A DNA stretch of 64,000 bases from Planctomycetota bacterium (GCA_020060765.1 JAGUZQ010000058.1:1-64000), one strand, 5' to 3'. Positions 6,980 through 16,367 are shown, counted from the stretch's first letter. The notes: generated by a model from the letters alone, not told the origin. Numbers and translations: made by a program.

Positions 6980-9287
6980 GCGACTCGGTTTTCCCGACAG
7001 AAACATTAGGCGTCAGTGGCACGGATTTTTTCAGCTTGAACGCGAAATCGTTTTTCACCGCGCCGAGAGGCAAGACCACCGCGCCTGCGGTCACCTTCAC
7101 TTTTTCCGTGCAGGCAATCGCGCCGGAATGCGTGTCCCAGATTTCCAGCCGGTATTCCCCGTCGGCCAGGCCGCTGACAGTCACCGCGTCGGTTTCCGCC
7201 AGCAGGTCGGTAAGCACTTCCGCGCGGGGCGTGCGCAGGCGCGCTTCGGTATAGATGTAACCGAAAGCCTCCTGCGGAGATACCAGCCCCGCCACCAGAG
7301 TATCCGAACCGTTGCGATTGATCAGTCGACGGGAGATTTCGGCATAATTTTTACCCCGGCGGTCTTCCCCCCGGCTGAACAGGCACAGACCGCGCCAGTT
7401 GTGCTCCAGTTTGTTGGGCTGGATATAGGTGTCCCACCACCACGGCATGACGCTGCCCGAAGCGTTCATCATCCACGCCAGCCACAAGCCCTGATGGAGA
7501 TGATGGCCGGTCTCGTCTTCCGGATCCGTTTCCGGTTTCCAGCCGCGCCCGAATTCGCCAACGAAATACGGCTTGCGGAATTTCAGGTACTGGTCGCTGG
7601 TGGCGCGCAATCTATCGCCGATTTCAATCGAATAGATATGGCTCTGAATATAGTCGATGTCCTCAACTTTCCACAGGCTGAAAACGCGGTCGGGGCCGAT
7701 GGTGCTGGTGGTGACGAGGTGCTGATGCGGATCGATTTTTTTCAGATAGCGGCTCATCTCGCGATGCCAGTTGACAATGTCTTCCTCGCAAAAATGCGGC
7801 GCCAGCTCCGCCTCGTTGAACAGCTCCCACGCCAGCAGGTGGCGGGAATAGCCCCAGCGCGCGACGATGTAATCCAGGCGTTGGCGGAACATTTTTTTCG
7901 CCTCGGCGTTGCGCCAGAACTCGCGCGGGTCGCGGCAGGGGCCGCCGTTTTTGGCGGAGTAAACCGTGTTGTCCCATTCCCACAGCAACATGCCGTGCAC
8001 GAAAACCGTAAGCTGCACCTGCACGTCGTAAGTTTCCGCCAACTCGAACATGCGATCAATCGCTCGCGCCGCCGCGCAGTCGTATTGCCCCTTGAGATCG
8101 ATTTTTTCCAGGCGGTTGTTCCAGGGGCAGATCCAGGTGCGCATGAAATTGCCGCCGTAATTTTTCACTTCCTTCAGATAAGGTTCGTAATCAGCCGCCC
8201 AGGCGATATTCTGGCCGATGGGATAAAAGAACTCGCCGTTTTCGTACGCAAAATAGCGCGGGTCGTTTTCGTCTATCGTCACCAAGCCGCGCCTGTCAGT
8301 CGCAGGCTGGCAAATAAAAGACGCGGGCTGAGTCCAGACCCAATCGCCATTCGAGCAGACGCCGATCTGGTAGCGCCACAATCCGGCGAGCTTGGGCGCG
8401 AACCGTACGCGCACATCCATCCTCGCGCCGCAGTCTTCCCAGTCATAAAAAAATCCCGGCGCCTTGATTTCGACATTGTCCGGCCCGATAAAGCGCCCCA
8501 TGACGCCGATGTCCTCCGGCAGCGGCATTCCGAAATCGACAGTCGTCGTTCCCTCCGGCTGATACGCGGCCAGATGCAACGAGGGGAAAGACACTAATAG
8601 TCGCGCCTCGGCTCGAGCGAATTGGTTCACGGTTTTATTGGCAGGAAAAAACTTTTCGATATGAGCCACGCGTGCGGCGTCGGCAGTCGGCGAGTCGCTG
8701 CGCAGATTGTCTAAAAACAGTTCGCCGTTTTTCAACTCGCCAGGATAAACTAGCAGCATCACGCGCGAAATCTCCGCGTTTTCGGCTTGCCACTTTTTCA
8801 GATCAACCCCGGCGGTGAAACCTTTTTCGTTGAGAGAAAAACACAGGTCGCGATTCCAGCCGGGCGCAAGCGCGCGGGGTTTTGCCTGGAAATAGCCGCC
8901 CTTGGTCGTGACAAACTGAAGCGAGACGGAAACGCCGGTCGCGGCCTGGGGATTAAAAACGTCCAGCAGAAACCGGCGGGTGTCGGAAAGATCGTACTTC
9001 ACTTCCTTGCGGAAGGAAGTTTTGCCGCGTCCGTTGTCGGTGAAAGTTACGCGCAGGCAGGACTCGCCGACAGTGGCAAAAGTTTCCGCATATGCCAGCG
9101 TGCCATAATTGTCGGCGCTGTCCAGCCCCCAGCGGGGATCGTGTTCGAAATCCTCCACCAGATAAAACTGCGCGTCCAATCGATAAACTTCTTTTATTTC
9201 GCCGCAAGCGTCATATTTCGCCAACTCGCAGCCTACCGAGTGAAAAAGCATAAGCGCCGCTAAAAATATTAGCTTCCTTCCGCGCAT
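6969..9287 (-). CDS. Secreted GH5-like glycoside hydrolase (lipoprotein)
   Basis: A 772-residue exported enzyme. A signal sequence (MRGRKLIFLAALMLFHSVGC) ends in a lipobox-like SVGC. Residues about 35-220 look like a galactose-binding beta-sandwich, about 250-330 like a DUF5060 immunoglobulin-like module (VDFGMPLPEDIGVMGRF), and about 345-640 like a TIM barrel of the GH5 type. The probable acid/base is Glu492 (WELFNEAEL) and the probable nucleophile is Glu578 (YFVGEFGRG). A short beta domain closes the protein. The substrate is probably a plant-type beta-glycan such as mannan or glucan, which is inference. The ATG at 9287 follows AAGGA and begins the signal peptide. It heads the operon with the sugar transporter. 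Confidence 0.8.
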   Translation of the reverse strand: MRGRKLIFLAALMLFHSVGCELAKYDACGEIKEVYRLDAQFYLVEDFEHDPRWGLDSADNYGTLAYAETFATVGESCLRVTFTDNGRGKTSFRKEVKYDLSDTRRFLLDVFNPQAATGVSVSLQFVTTKGGYFQAKPRALAPGWNRDLCFSLNEKGFTAGVDLKKWQAENAEISRVMLLVYPGELKNGELFLDNLRSDSPTADAARVAHIEKFFPANKTVNQFARAEARLLVSFPSLHLAAYQPEGTTTVDFGMPLPEDIGVMGRFIGPDNVEIKAPGFFYDWEDCGARMDVRVRFAPKLAGLWRYQIGVCSNGDWVWTQPASFICQPATDRRGLVTIDENDPRYFAYENGEFFYPIGQNIAWAADYEPYLKEVKNYGGNFMRTWICPWNNRLEKIDLKGQYDCAAARAIDRMFELAETYDVQVQLTVFVHGMLLWEWDNTVYSAKNGGPCRDPREFWRNAEAKKMFRQRLDYIVARWGYSRHLLAWELFNEAELAPHFCEEDIVNWHREMSRYLKKIDPHQHLVTTSTIGPDRVFSLWKVEDIDYIQSHIYSIEIGDRLRATSDQYLKFRKPYFVGEFGRGWKPETDPEDETGHHLHQGLWLAWMMNASGSVMPWWWDTYIQPNKLEHNWRGLCLFSRGEDRRGKNYAEISRRLINRNGSDTLVAGLVSPQEAFGYIYTEARLRTPRAEVLTDLLAETDAVTVSGLADGEYRLEIWDTHSGAIACTEKVKVTAGAVVLPLGAVKNDFAFKLKKSVPLTPNVSVGKTESHGE

Positions 9288-9351
9288 GGTTTTCCTTTCA
9301 AAAAAACACCGGATGCGGATTTTTGGTTGCAGTCGCCTGATCTGGAATGCT

Positions 9352-9379
9352 AGTATATCACTTTCGTAAATTCTGCCAA
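9352..9379 (-). promoter_or_regulatory. Predicted promoter of the GH5/transporter operon
   Basis: On the minus strand TTGGCA (9379-9374), a 16-bp spacer and TATACT (9357-9352). The leader to the start codon would be about 58 bases. The plus strand of the same bases offers TAGTAT (9351-9356) as a weaker -10 for the thiamin genes (with TTGCAG at 9327-9332), so the two operons may share this control region. Confidence 0.55.
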
Positions 9380-9399
9380 CATTGAAATAAGGTGCGCCG

Positions 9400-10215
9400 G
9401 TGCTGGTCAATGAAAAAGAAACTCCGTGGCGTGAGCAACTCACTCTGGCCGACTTGGCCAGGGAGATAAAACCCGATGCCGAAATCGCGGTACTGAACGG
9501 TTTTCCCCTGCTGCCAGAGGATTGGGACAAAACTCCGGTCGGGTGCGAAGATACGGTTACGCTTCTGCGCCAGGGTGAGGGGCCGACCGCCGAGGATTTC
9601 CGGTTTCTGCTGGAAGAACGTCATACGCCGGAAGTGGCACGACCGCTGGCTCAGGCCGTGGTCGGCATCGCCGGTTGCGGCGGCCTGGGGTCACATGCGG
9701 CGTATGCCCTGGCGCGAGCCGGAGTGGGGCGGCTGATTGTCGCCGACCTCGACGTGATCGAACCGAGCAACCTCAACCGGCAGGCATACCGCCTCTGCCA
9801 GATTGCCTGCCCCAAGGCCGAGTCTCTCGCCTCCGACCTGGCGGCGGTCAATCCGGCGGTGCGCGTAGACTATCATTGCCTGCGGCTGACCGGGGAAAAT
9901 ATTCCCGTAATATTCGCGGATTGCGATATCGTGCTGGAATGTTTCGACAAGCCAGACCAGAAGCGGATGCTGGTGGAAACCGTTTTACGGGAACTGCCGC
10001 GCGCGACCGTGATCGCGGCCAGCGGACTGGCCGGAACAGGCGACGGCAACGCGATTGTCGCACGCAAAATCCGCGACCGGTTTTTCCTGGTCGGCGACGG
10101 TGAATCCGCCGCGTCCTCCCCGCGCGGCCTGCTTGCGCCGCGGGTGATGGTCGCCGCCGGACAACAGGCGCTGCTGGCGCTGAGGATCATCTTGGACGAG
10201 GTGAAAAATGCCTGA
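9400..10215 (+). CDS. thiF: ThiF-family adenylyltransferase with N-terminal ThiS-like domain
   Basis: A 271-residue protein for thiamin thiazole synthesis. The first 60 residues resemble the beta-grasp ThiS carrier but end GEGP rather than Gly-Gly, so this domain cannot itself carry sulfur. Residues about 80-260 are an E1-like ThiF/MoeB domain with the nucleotide-binding GCGGLGSH motif, the DLDVIEPSNLNRQ segment and KAESLASDL. It would adenylate the free ThiS encoded next to it. The start is GTG at 9400, behind AAGG. It overlaps thiS by eight bases. Fusions of this kind are known in the ThiF family-2 group, so the odd domain is probably structural. Confidence 0.85.
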   Translation: MLVNEKETPWREQLTLADLAREIKPDAEIAVLNGFPLLPEDWDKTPVGCEDTVTLLRQGEGPTAEDFRFLLEERHTPEVARPLAQAVVGIAGCGGLGSHAAYALARAGVGRLIVADLDVIEPSNLNRQAYRLCQIACPKAESLASDLAAVNPAVRVDYHCLRLTGENIPVIFADCDIVLECFDKPDQKRMLVETVLRELPRATVIAASGLAGTGDGNAIVARKIRDRFFLVGDGESAASSPRGLLAPRVMVAAGQQALLALRIILDEVKNA

Positions 10216-10414
10216 ACTTATCATTAATGGCAAGACCGAAAGTTTTGACCCCCTGCCGGAGTCCGTGCTGGCACTGATGAAAGCAATCGGACTCGACCCC
10301 GACGCGACGCTGGCGGAAGTCGACGGCGAGATTGTCTCCCGCGCGGCGGCGACTATGCGGAAACTCGAACCCGGCAATAAAATCGAACTCGTCCGCTTCG
10401 TCGGCGGCGGATGA
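10208..10414 (+). CDS. thiS: ThiS sulfur carrier protein
   Basis: A 68-residue beta-grasp protein ending in VGGG. The C-terminal glycine is adenylated by ThiF, then converted to a thiocarboxylate that donates sulfur to the thiazole ring made by ThiG. It lies between the ThiF-like gene and thiG, overlapping the former by eight bases and ending 19 bases before thiG. The length and the glycine tail are fully typical. Confidence 0.92.
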   Translation: MPELIINGKTESFDPLPESVLALMKAIGLDPDATLAEVDGEIVSRAAATMRKLEPGNKIELVRFVGGG

Positions 10415-10433
10415 TAACCTGGAAAGACCACTC

Positions 10434-11204
10434 ATGACTCAATCACTGATTATCGCCGGACGGGAATTCCGTTCTCGGCTTTTTATCGGCACCGGCAAAT
10501 TCTCCAGCCCCGAAATCATGCGGCGCGCCATCGACGCCAGCGGCACGGAAATGGTCACGGTCGCGCTACGCCGGGTCGATATCTCCAACCCGCAGGACAA
10601 CATGCTCGCGCCTATAGACCGCGCGCACGTCCAGCTTCTGCCTAACACCTCCGGCGCGCGCGACGCGGATGAGGCGGTGCGGGTCGCCCGCCTCGCGCGC
10701 GCGGCGTCAGGCGTGGACTGGATCAAGCTGGAAGTCACTCCCGACCCGCATTACCTGCTGCCCGATCCGGTGGAGACGCTGAAAGCGGCTGAAATTCTGG
10801 TAAAGGAAGGCTTCATCGTTCTGCCCTACATCAATGCCGATCCCGTCCTCGCCAAGCGCTTGCAGGACGTCGGCACCGCGACGGTGATGCCGCTGGGCAG
10901 CCCTATCGGCAGCAACCAGGGCATCCGGACACGCGCCAATCTCGAAATCATTATCGCCCAGGCGACCGTCCCGGTCGTGATCGACGCAGGGCTGGGTCTG
11001 CCTAGTCATGCCTCCGAAGCGATGGAGATGGGCGCCGACGCGGTGCTGGTAAACACCGCCATCGCTGTCGCCGCCGACCCGGAGCAAATGGCCGCCGCGT
11101 TCCGACTGGGAGTTGAAGCGGGAAGGCTGGCATATGAATCGGGACCCGGCGCAGTGCGAAAAACGGCCGAAGCATCCAGCCCGTTGACGGGGTTTCTCGG
11201 ATAG
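10434..11204 (+). CDS. thiG: Thiazole synthase
   Basis: A 256-residue TIM-barrel enzyme that joins deoxyxylulose phosphate, a glycine- or tyrosine-derived imine and ThiS thiocarboxylate to form the thiazole phosphate of thiamin. The probable Schiff-base lysine lies in DWIKLEV. The phosphate-binding loops appear as [12 protein letters not shown] and [18 protein letters not shown]. The start at 10434 follows GGAAAG and gives the normal family length; the frame is open further upstream only because it overlaps thiS. No thiH, thiO or thiC is present in the window. Confidence 0.95.
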   Translation: MTQSLIIAGREFRSRLFIGTGKFSSPEIMRRAIDASGTEMVTVALRRVDISNPQDNMLAPIDRAHVQLLPNTSGARDADEAVRVARLARAASGVDWIKLEVTPDPHYLLPDPVETLKAAEILVKEGFIVLPYINADPVLAKRLQDVGTATVMPLGSPIGSNQGIRTRANLEIIIAQATVPVVIDAGLGLPSHASEAMEMGADAVLVNTAIAVAADPEQMAAAFRLGVEAGRLAYESGPGAVRKTAEASSPLTGFLG

Positions 11205-11212
11205 GGGTACCC

Positions 11213-11564
11213 ATGAAAAGCAAGATCATGTATATCGAACATAAGGGAGGCAGTATCGTCGGAACCGGCAGAATAGACCGAGTGGTTTTTTTTCAAAACT
11301 GGAAAAACCCTGTACTACCGGGGGTGTTCCCTCCAATCACTCCGGGGAGGATATAAGGCCAATTATTACGATGTCGGCACAGGCGAAACTTATTGGATAT
11401 CAGGCTGCAAGAAAGACGGACAGGACACGCTATATCCCGACTCTATCGAAATCGACGAAAACGTCCGGGAGGAATACTGGAACGTCATCCGCAAGCAACT
11501 GGAAAACACGCACCGAAAAACGACCCGCTCGGAAGGCAAATATTCCAGCCGGAAACCGCGTTGA
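11213..11564 (+). pseudogene. Small conserved protein (MKSKIMYIE family), interrupted by a +1 frameshift
   Basis: From the ATG at 11213 the frame reads MKSKIMYIEHKGGSIVGTG... and then breaks in a run of eight T (11286-11293). Removing one T restores a frame that continues KTGKTLYYRG, YKANYYDVGTGETYWISG, CKKDGQDTLYPD, IDENVREEYW and stops at 11562-11564. The repaired product is 116 residues. The family is a widespread small protein of unknown role that is often misnamed deoxyxylulose-phosphate synthase in databases, as I recall it. As written the product stops after 47 residues. It starts eight bases after thiG, with AGGGG upstream. A sequencing error, a real mutation or slippage at the T-run could each explain it. 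Confidence 0.75.
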
Positions 11565-11585
11565 GCGGCATGATGACCCGGGCAT

Positions 11586-11616
11586 AAAAAAGCCTGCCTC
11601 GCGGCAGGCTTTTTTT
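11586..11616. terminator. Bidirectional intrinsic terminator
   Basis: Stem GCCTGCC/GGCAGGC with loop TCGC (11592-11609), flanked by six A on one side and seven T on the other, so it works on both strands. It separates the plus-strand thiamin group from the convergent 1583-residue gene, whose stop codon lies at its edge. Confidence 0.95.
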
Positions 11617-14600
11617 CAGGCAGCCGGGCGTTTTTCCTCCGGCTTTGTTTCTTCCTGCTGTTGCGCCGCCGCAGGCTGTTTGTCTTTTTGTAGTTTCTTC
11701 ACTTCCTCCAGCAATTTCCCCATGTATTCCGCCTCGCGTTGCATCGCTTTTTCCTGCGGGAAATATTTCACCGCCGCCTTGGCCGCAGCCAGCGAGTGGT
11801 CGTAATACTTGCTGTCGGCGGCGCGATAGGCGACCTTGAAATAATGCTGCTTGCCGGGGAAATGCTCATGGAATACATCCATCCACTGCGGGAAATCAGC
11901 CAACGGAATCCGTCCCGCCTGCTGGCCAAAAGTAGTGGCCGCGGAGTCGTAGTACTCGCTGAAATCCTGTTTGCGCATGTCGGCGAAAGCGCTTTTCAAT
12001 GCTTCGATATCCTTGGTCAGGATGGCTTTGATAATCCGCGCCTGCAGCAGGTTCTGCTCGAACATGCTCATGGAGCCGAATTTCTTGCCTTGCTCGACCG
12101 CCTTCAGCATCGCGTCGATAACCTTCAACGCCGTCTCGGGATCATTCTTTTCCTTTTCGTCCGGGTCGAGCAGATCGCTGACCACCTGCGAGTAAGTCCA
12201 AGGACATACTCGGAACCACTTCCAGTCCTCCTCGGTGGGCAACACGGGGGTACGGGCGGTGTGGTCGCGATCCTTGTCGGGGAAAGAACCGTCGGCGATT
12301 AGCTGGGCGATGGCTGCTTTCTGGTCTGGGTTGAGCGCGATGGCGAAGCGCGCAAGATTGGCGTAATTCATCAGGGTCTGACGGAAGTCATCTTCCTTGG
12401 TGAAGACATACTGCCCGAACGCCTGCACGAAAACGGTGACTATGATTTTCTGCACCTGCTGCACCTGCTGCGGGAAGGCGTGGCCTGCGTGGATCATTTT
12501 CTGCAGCCGCTCGAACACCAGCATCAGGTAATTGCGCACCGGCGGGCTGAGGCGATTTGTGGAGGTCAGATCCTTGAACAGAACCTGGAACGCGACTTCC
12601 GGGCGCTTGGCCTCGACCGCGGTATAGGCCGCTTCCAGCCGGGTAGGCAGGTATTGCATACATTCGCCGAACACCTTGTTGAGTTCGTCCATCTTGCCTT
12701 TTTTGTCATTTTCCGGAGCAGAGCGAAAGACGGCCAGAGCGTCATCGAATTTTTTCCAGTATGGAGCCATCGCCTGCAGAACGGCGGCCACCGACTGAAT
12801 CGCCTGGTCGTTTTCGTCCAGTTTAGCATGGAACTGGCCGATGCGCATGATGGCGCTGAGCCTGACCGTCAGATCGTCTTTCTTAATGCGGTCTATCTCC
12901 TCCAGCTCTTTCTTGCACATGTCGATCGCCTTGTTGAAAAGGCCGACGGAACGGTACAGGCCAGCCAGTTCGCTGTAGTTGCTGATGTCGCGGTCGCCGC
13001 CCGCGATCATTTTCTCCATGGTGTCGATGGCGGTGGAATAATAATGATAGTGCCAGTAGCTCTGGACGTTAATCATGTTTTCGGCATACTCGCGGTCGAC
13101 GAAAATGCGCGCCGACAGCTGGTAACCGGTGCGGGTCTGCTCGTTGGCGAAGCGGAACAGGAACGGCAGCGCCGCGACGGAGAAATGACTTTCGCCCGCC
13201 TCGCCGAAATCGCTGTAGGCCTTGGTCACCACCTCGTCCAGCGTGGTGCCGGTATAAAGCATGGTCGGCCCGGTCTGCAGGATAATGAAGTTGTAGTCCG
13301 TATCGGAAATTTTGTCCACGTAACCGCAAGCCGCGTGCTTGGGCAGGCTGAGGACATGGCTGATCTTGCCCTGCCTGCGGGACAGCACCTGGAACGCTTC
13401 CGCCCAGTCGTCACAGTCGCCGACGAATCGCCCGCCAATCTTGCGGTCGAGCAACTGGTATACGGTCTGGTGGTTGTCGCCGGAAGCGGCGGCGCTGCCG
13501 ATCAGTTCGATGTTGGTCGGCAGCGGCGAGTCGTGGCAGTACTGGCCGAAATAGACCAGGAACAGTCCCAGGTCTCCAGCGGAGTTAAGCACCTTTGCCG
13601 TTTCGTCCAGAAACGCGTCCTGTTTCTTTTTCAATTCCGCCTGGTCGGTAATGCCGGAAAAGTCTGGCATCCGCAGTACGCCGTTGCGGGTGACGATCGC
13701 CTGAGGTTTGCCGTCACCGCCGAAGATGGGAACGTTGGGAGGCATGGCCCAGCCGCCGGGTCCGAGGCTTTCGCGGCTGATGCCTTTCAGATCCAGCGCC
13801 ATGGCCTGGTTCCATTTTTTCTCGTCGGTCTGCACCTTGTCCATCCCCGTGCGGTAGGACGCCACTTCGCCCATCACGCCGTGGTTCATCGTCACCCTGA
13901 TCGGCTCCGCGTCCCTGGGCGCGACTTCGTGCCTGCCCGGATAGGTGGTGCAGAGATAGAGCATGTACAGGTCGCGGTGCGGCAGGGGCATGGCGAAAGT
14001 AGTTTCGTCTTTACCCTCGATGCGCCAGGAAAAGGAGCTCTCGTCGTCGCTGCCAACACTGAAATCGCCCACGCCCGCATCCATCTGGTCGAGTTCCCCG
14101 GCGAGATTGCGGATAGCGGTAACCTTGTCCCCGTTCTTGCGGGTAAAGGAAAACACCAGCTTGCCCGCGTCCAGCCTAGCCAAAGCCTGGCGGTATTTAT
14201 CCAGCAGCTCCTTGTTTTTCGCCGAGAGGTTGGGGATGTTCCGCTCCACGTAGTCGCCGCGCACCACGCCCCGGATGAAATCGCCATCGATATGGTCGCG
14301 GGGATCAAGCTTGCCATAGGTGCTGCGCAGAACCGCGTCGAACGCCGCGCGCAGGTCTTCCTGGATTTCCGGATCCTTGGTGATTGACTGGTGCAGTTCG
14401 CTGGCAGCGGCCTTGAAGGCGGCAAGATCGCTGGCGTCTCCGTTAGCCGCCTTTTCCCCGTCCAGCAGTTCGCCACCGAAGAAGCACAGCAGCTTGCCGT
14501 CCTTTTCCCCGGAAGCGAGTGAACCCATCGGGGTTTCGTGCAGATCCCATTGCGTGACGCTTTTGTCAGCCGCCACCGTCGCCATCTGCTTGCCCAAGCT

Positions 14601-16367
14601 GGCGGCGTTGACCAGATACTTGAATATGGAAAATGACCAGGGCGCACGGAACTTGTAGCCGCCAGTCTGGAGGTAGACGAATTTCCGATAGTCGTTTTTG
14701 GGAATAGTGACCGTAATCCTGTCGCCTTGCAGTTCGAATTCGGCGCTTACGGTATCGCCGCCCTTGAGGTTGGCCAGATCGAAATTCACGTCTGTCGAAG
14801 CCATCGCCGCCCGGAGAATAATCAGGCGCGCATATCCTTCCGCCGGATTGCCGCCCCGGATCAGTTCGCGCGCCGTATCGTTAGCCTGATCGAAATCGGC
14901 AAACACTTTCATCTTTTTGCCGATCTGATCGTTGATATAACCCGACGCCGCCAGACTCGGCATGCGCAAGGCTTTAGCTTTATCCTGCAATTCCTTGAAC
15001 TCGATCATCGTCCGGTCGAGGTCGGCGAAACCGGAACCAGCCTTCTTGTCCGCTTCGCGCAGGAGATTGCGCAAACCGAAAACCTGTTTCAACGCCGCGA
15101 GATTCTCGTCTTTCAGTTTCAATTGCCCGTCCGGAGCCGAGATATTGCCGTCTTCCAGCGCGACAACCAGCTTCTTGACTTCACCGGGAGTGTTTCCGGC
15201 CAACGCTTCCGGCAGCTCGCCCAGGCTGGACACAAACGTCTCCGGCAAAGCGAAGGCGTCTTCAATTCTGCCTTGGCCAAGATAATCAGGAATCTGGCGG
15301 AACATGCGCTCGGCCAAAAACTTGACCTGCTTCTGACCGGCCTTGAGAAAATCCTTCTGTATCGCTTGCAACCTGGTTTTCGCGTCGGAACTGAGACTGG
15401 GCGCGTATTTTTCGTCGATTTCCGCCAGGGATTTCAGTGCGGAAACGACTTCGTCCAGTTCCGCGGCTTTTTTGGTAATCGTTTTTGCGTGGCCTATAAT
15501 CGTGTTTTCGCGTAGCTCTTCAATCGATTCAACCAGCGCTTTGTAAGGCTTGACGTCATCCTGCGCCATTATCTTTTCCAGCAGAGAAACCGCCTTTTCA
15601 AAGTCCTTCAATTGACAGAGGCCGGATGCTTTGTCATAGTTATCCAGCGACTTCTGGTATTTTTCGATAGCCGCCTTGTTCTGCGCCGCCAGTTCGCCAC
15701 CGAAAGCGGAGGGCTCTTCTTTCATGAGTTTTGCGACAAAAACGGTTTGCTCCTCAGCCTGTTTGAAATCGCGCTTTTCGTGCAAATCCTCGGCACCGGC
15801 GAGATAGGCGGCGGCTTTTTTGCGCACATCGGCATAGTGCATTTGCAGATTGATGAAATAGCCTCCGATCGCCAGCACCGCCGCCGCGACCCCGCCGATC
15901 AACAACCACGGTTTTTTCTTGCCCTTGTCGGTGGTTTTCGCCCGCCCGCGACCGCGCGTCGGCAGTTCGGTCGTTTCTTCTTCCCCACCCTTGCCTCTGG
16001 TTCGTGACGCAGTCGCCGAACGAGTGCGCGCAGGAGCAGCGGCTTTCGCGGCACCGACGCCAGGGCGTGGAAAGGGTCGCCCAGGCTCTTCAGTATGAGC
16101 GGGTGCGGGAGGAGGCATGTCCCAGTCGTCGCCGGTGCTTCCGTCGCTGTCATCGTCTTGGAAGTTTTCTTGGTTATTTTGAAAAACCGGAGATTCGGTC
16201 GATTCCTCTGCCTGGGAAACAGTCTCTTCAATTTCCGGCTCCGGCGGTTCCTGCTCCAGTGCTGGCGCCTGATGCACTTCCTTGCAGGCGGGGCAGCGGA
16301 ATTTTTTTCCGGCCAGCGCGTCGGGGATATTAAGAGGGCGGTCGGTGTTGGGACAGGCAATTTTCAT
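11616..16367 (-). CDS. Giant membrane-anchored TPR protein with zinc-finger-like N-terminus
   Basis: A 1583-residue protein of unknown function. Residues 1-35 resemble an MJ0042-type zinc finger (Cys5, Cys25, Cys28), but the fourth ligand is Thr8. A low-complexity Pro/Glu then Arg/Lys linker leads to one membrane helix (about 153-173), giving a cytoplasmic finger and a large exported part. Residues 180-520 are mostly helical and probably coiled coil. A segment around Cys985 (GDCDDW), His1011 (KHAACGYVD) and Asp1022/1024 resembles a transglutaminase-like triad. Residues about 1090-1580 carry TPR-like helical pairs, ending in a charged tail. The start follows AAGGA. It is a single-gene unit between a promoter at 16.5 kb and a terminator. 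Confidence 0.75.
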   Translation of the reverse strand: MKIACPNTDRPLNIPDALAGKKFRCPACKEVHQAPALEQEPPEPEIEETVSQAEESTESPVFQNNQENFQDDDSDGSTGDDWDMPPPAPAHTEEPGRPFPRPGVGAAKAAAPARTRSATASRTRGKGGEEETTELPTRGRGRAKTTDKGKKKPWLLIGGVAAAVLAIGGYFINLQMHYADVRKKAAAYLAGAEDLHEKRDFKQAEEQTVFVAKLMKEEPSAFGGELAAQNKAAIEKYQKSLDNYDKASGLCQLKDFEKAVSLLEKIMAQDDVKPYKALVESIEELRENTIIGHAKTITKKAAELDEVVSALKSLAEIDEKYAPSLSSDAKTRLQAIQKDFLKAGQKQVKFLAERMFRQIPDYLGQGRIEDAFALPETFVSSLGELPEALAGNTPGEVKKLVVALEDGNISAPDGQLKLKDENLAALKQVFGLRNLLREADKKAGSGFADLDRTMIEFKELQDKAKALRMPSLAASGYINDQIGKKMKVFADFDQANDTARELIRGGNPAEGYARLIILRAAMASTDVNFDLANLKGGDTVSAEFELQGDRITVTIPKNDYRKFVYLQTGGYKFRAPWSFSIFKYLVNAASLGKQMATVAADKSVTQWDLHETPMGSLASGEKDGKLLCFFGGELLDGEKAANGDASDLAAFKAAASELHQSITKDPEIQEDLRAAFDAVLRSTYGKLDPRDHIDGDFIRGVVRGDYVERNIPNLSAKNKELLDKYRQALARLDAGKLVFSFTRKNGDKVTAIRNLAGELDQMDAGVGDFSVGSDDESSFSWRIEGKDETTFAMPLPHRDLYMLYLCTTYPGRHEVAPRDAEPIRVTMNHGVMGEVASYRTGMDKVQTDEKKWNQAMALDLKGISRESLGPGGWAMPPNVPIFGGDGKPQAIVTRNGVLRMPDFSGITDQAELKKKQDAFLDETAKVLNSAGDLGLFLVYFGQYCHDSPLPTNIELIGSAAASGDNHQTVYQLLDRKIGGRFVGDCDDWAEAFQVLSRRQGKISHVLSLPKHAACGYVDKISDTDYNFIILQTGPTMLYTGTTLDEVVTKAYSDFGEAGESHFSVAALPFLFRFANEQTRTGYQLSARIFVDREYAENMINVQSYWHYHYYSTAIDTMEKMIAGGDRDISNYSELAGLYRSVGLFNKAIDMCKKELEEIDRIKKDDLTVRLSAIMRIGQFHAKLDENDQAIQSVAAVLQAMAPYWKKFDDALAVFRSAPENDKKGKMDELNKVFGECMQYLPTRLEAAYTAVEAKRPEVAFQVLFKDLTSTNRLSPPVRNYLMLVFERLQKMIHAGHAFPQQVQQVQKIIVTVFVQAFGQYVFTKEDDFRQTLMNYANLARFAIALNPDQKAAIAQLIADGSFPDKDRDHTARTPVLPTEEDWKWFRVCPWTYSQVVSDLLDPDEKEKNDPETALKVIDAMLKAVEQGKKFGSMSMFEQNLLQARIIKAILTKDIEALKSAFADMRKQDFSEYYDSAATTFGQQAGRIPLADFPQWMDVFHEHFPGKQHYFKVAYRAADSKYYDHSLAAAKAAVKYFPQEKAMQREAEYMGKLLEEVKKLQKDKQPAAAQQQEETKPEEKRPAA

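Noticed and set aside
6966-8597. A 543-codon plus-strand frame opposite the GH5-like gene
   Set aside because: The minus-strand product has a signal peptide and catalytic motifs, whereas the plus-strand product is unstructured and compositionally biased.
9333-9350. A functional TPP riboswitch
   Set aside because: Only a partial match to the 3' core is present and the CTGAGA half is absent, so I list it as a finding to check and not as a feature.
12480-14387. A 635-codon open frame on the plus strand inside the 1583-residue gene
   Set aside because: It is exactly antisense to a well-formed protein, has no ribosome-binding site, and its product is rich in His/Arg/Gln with no domain. It reflects GC-rich codon use on the other strand.
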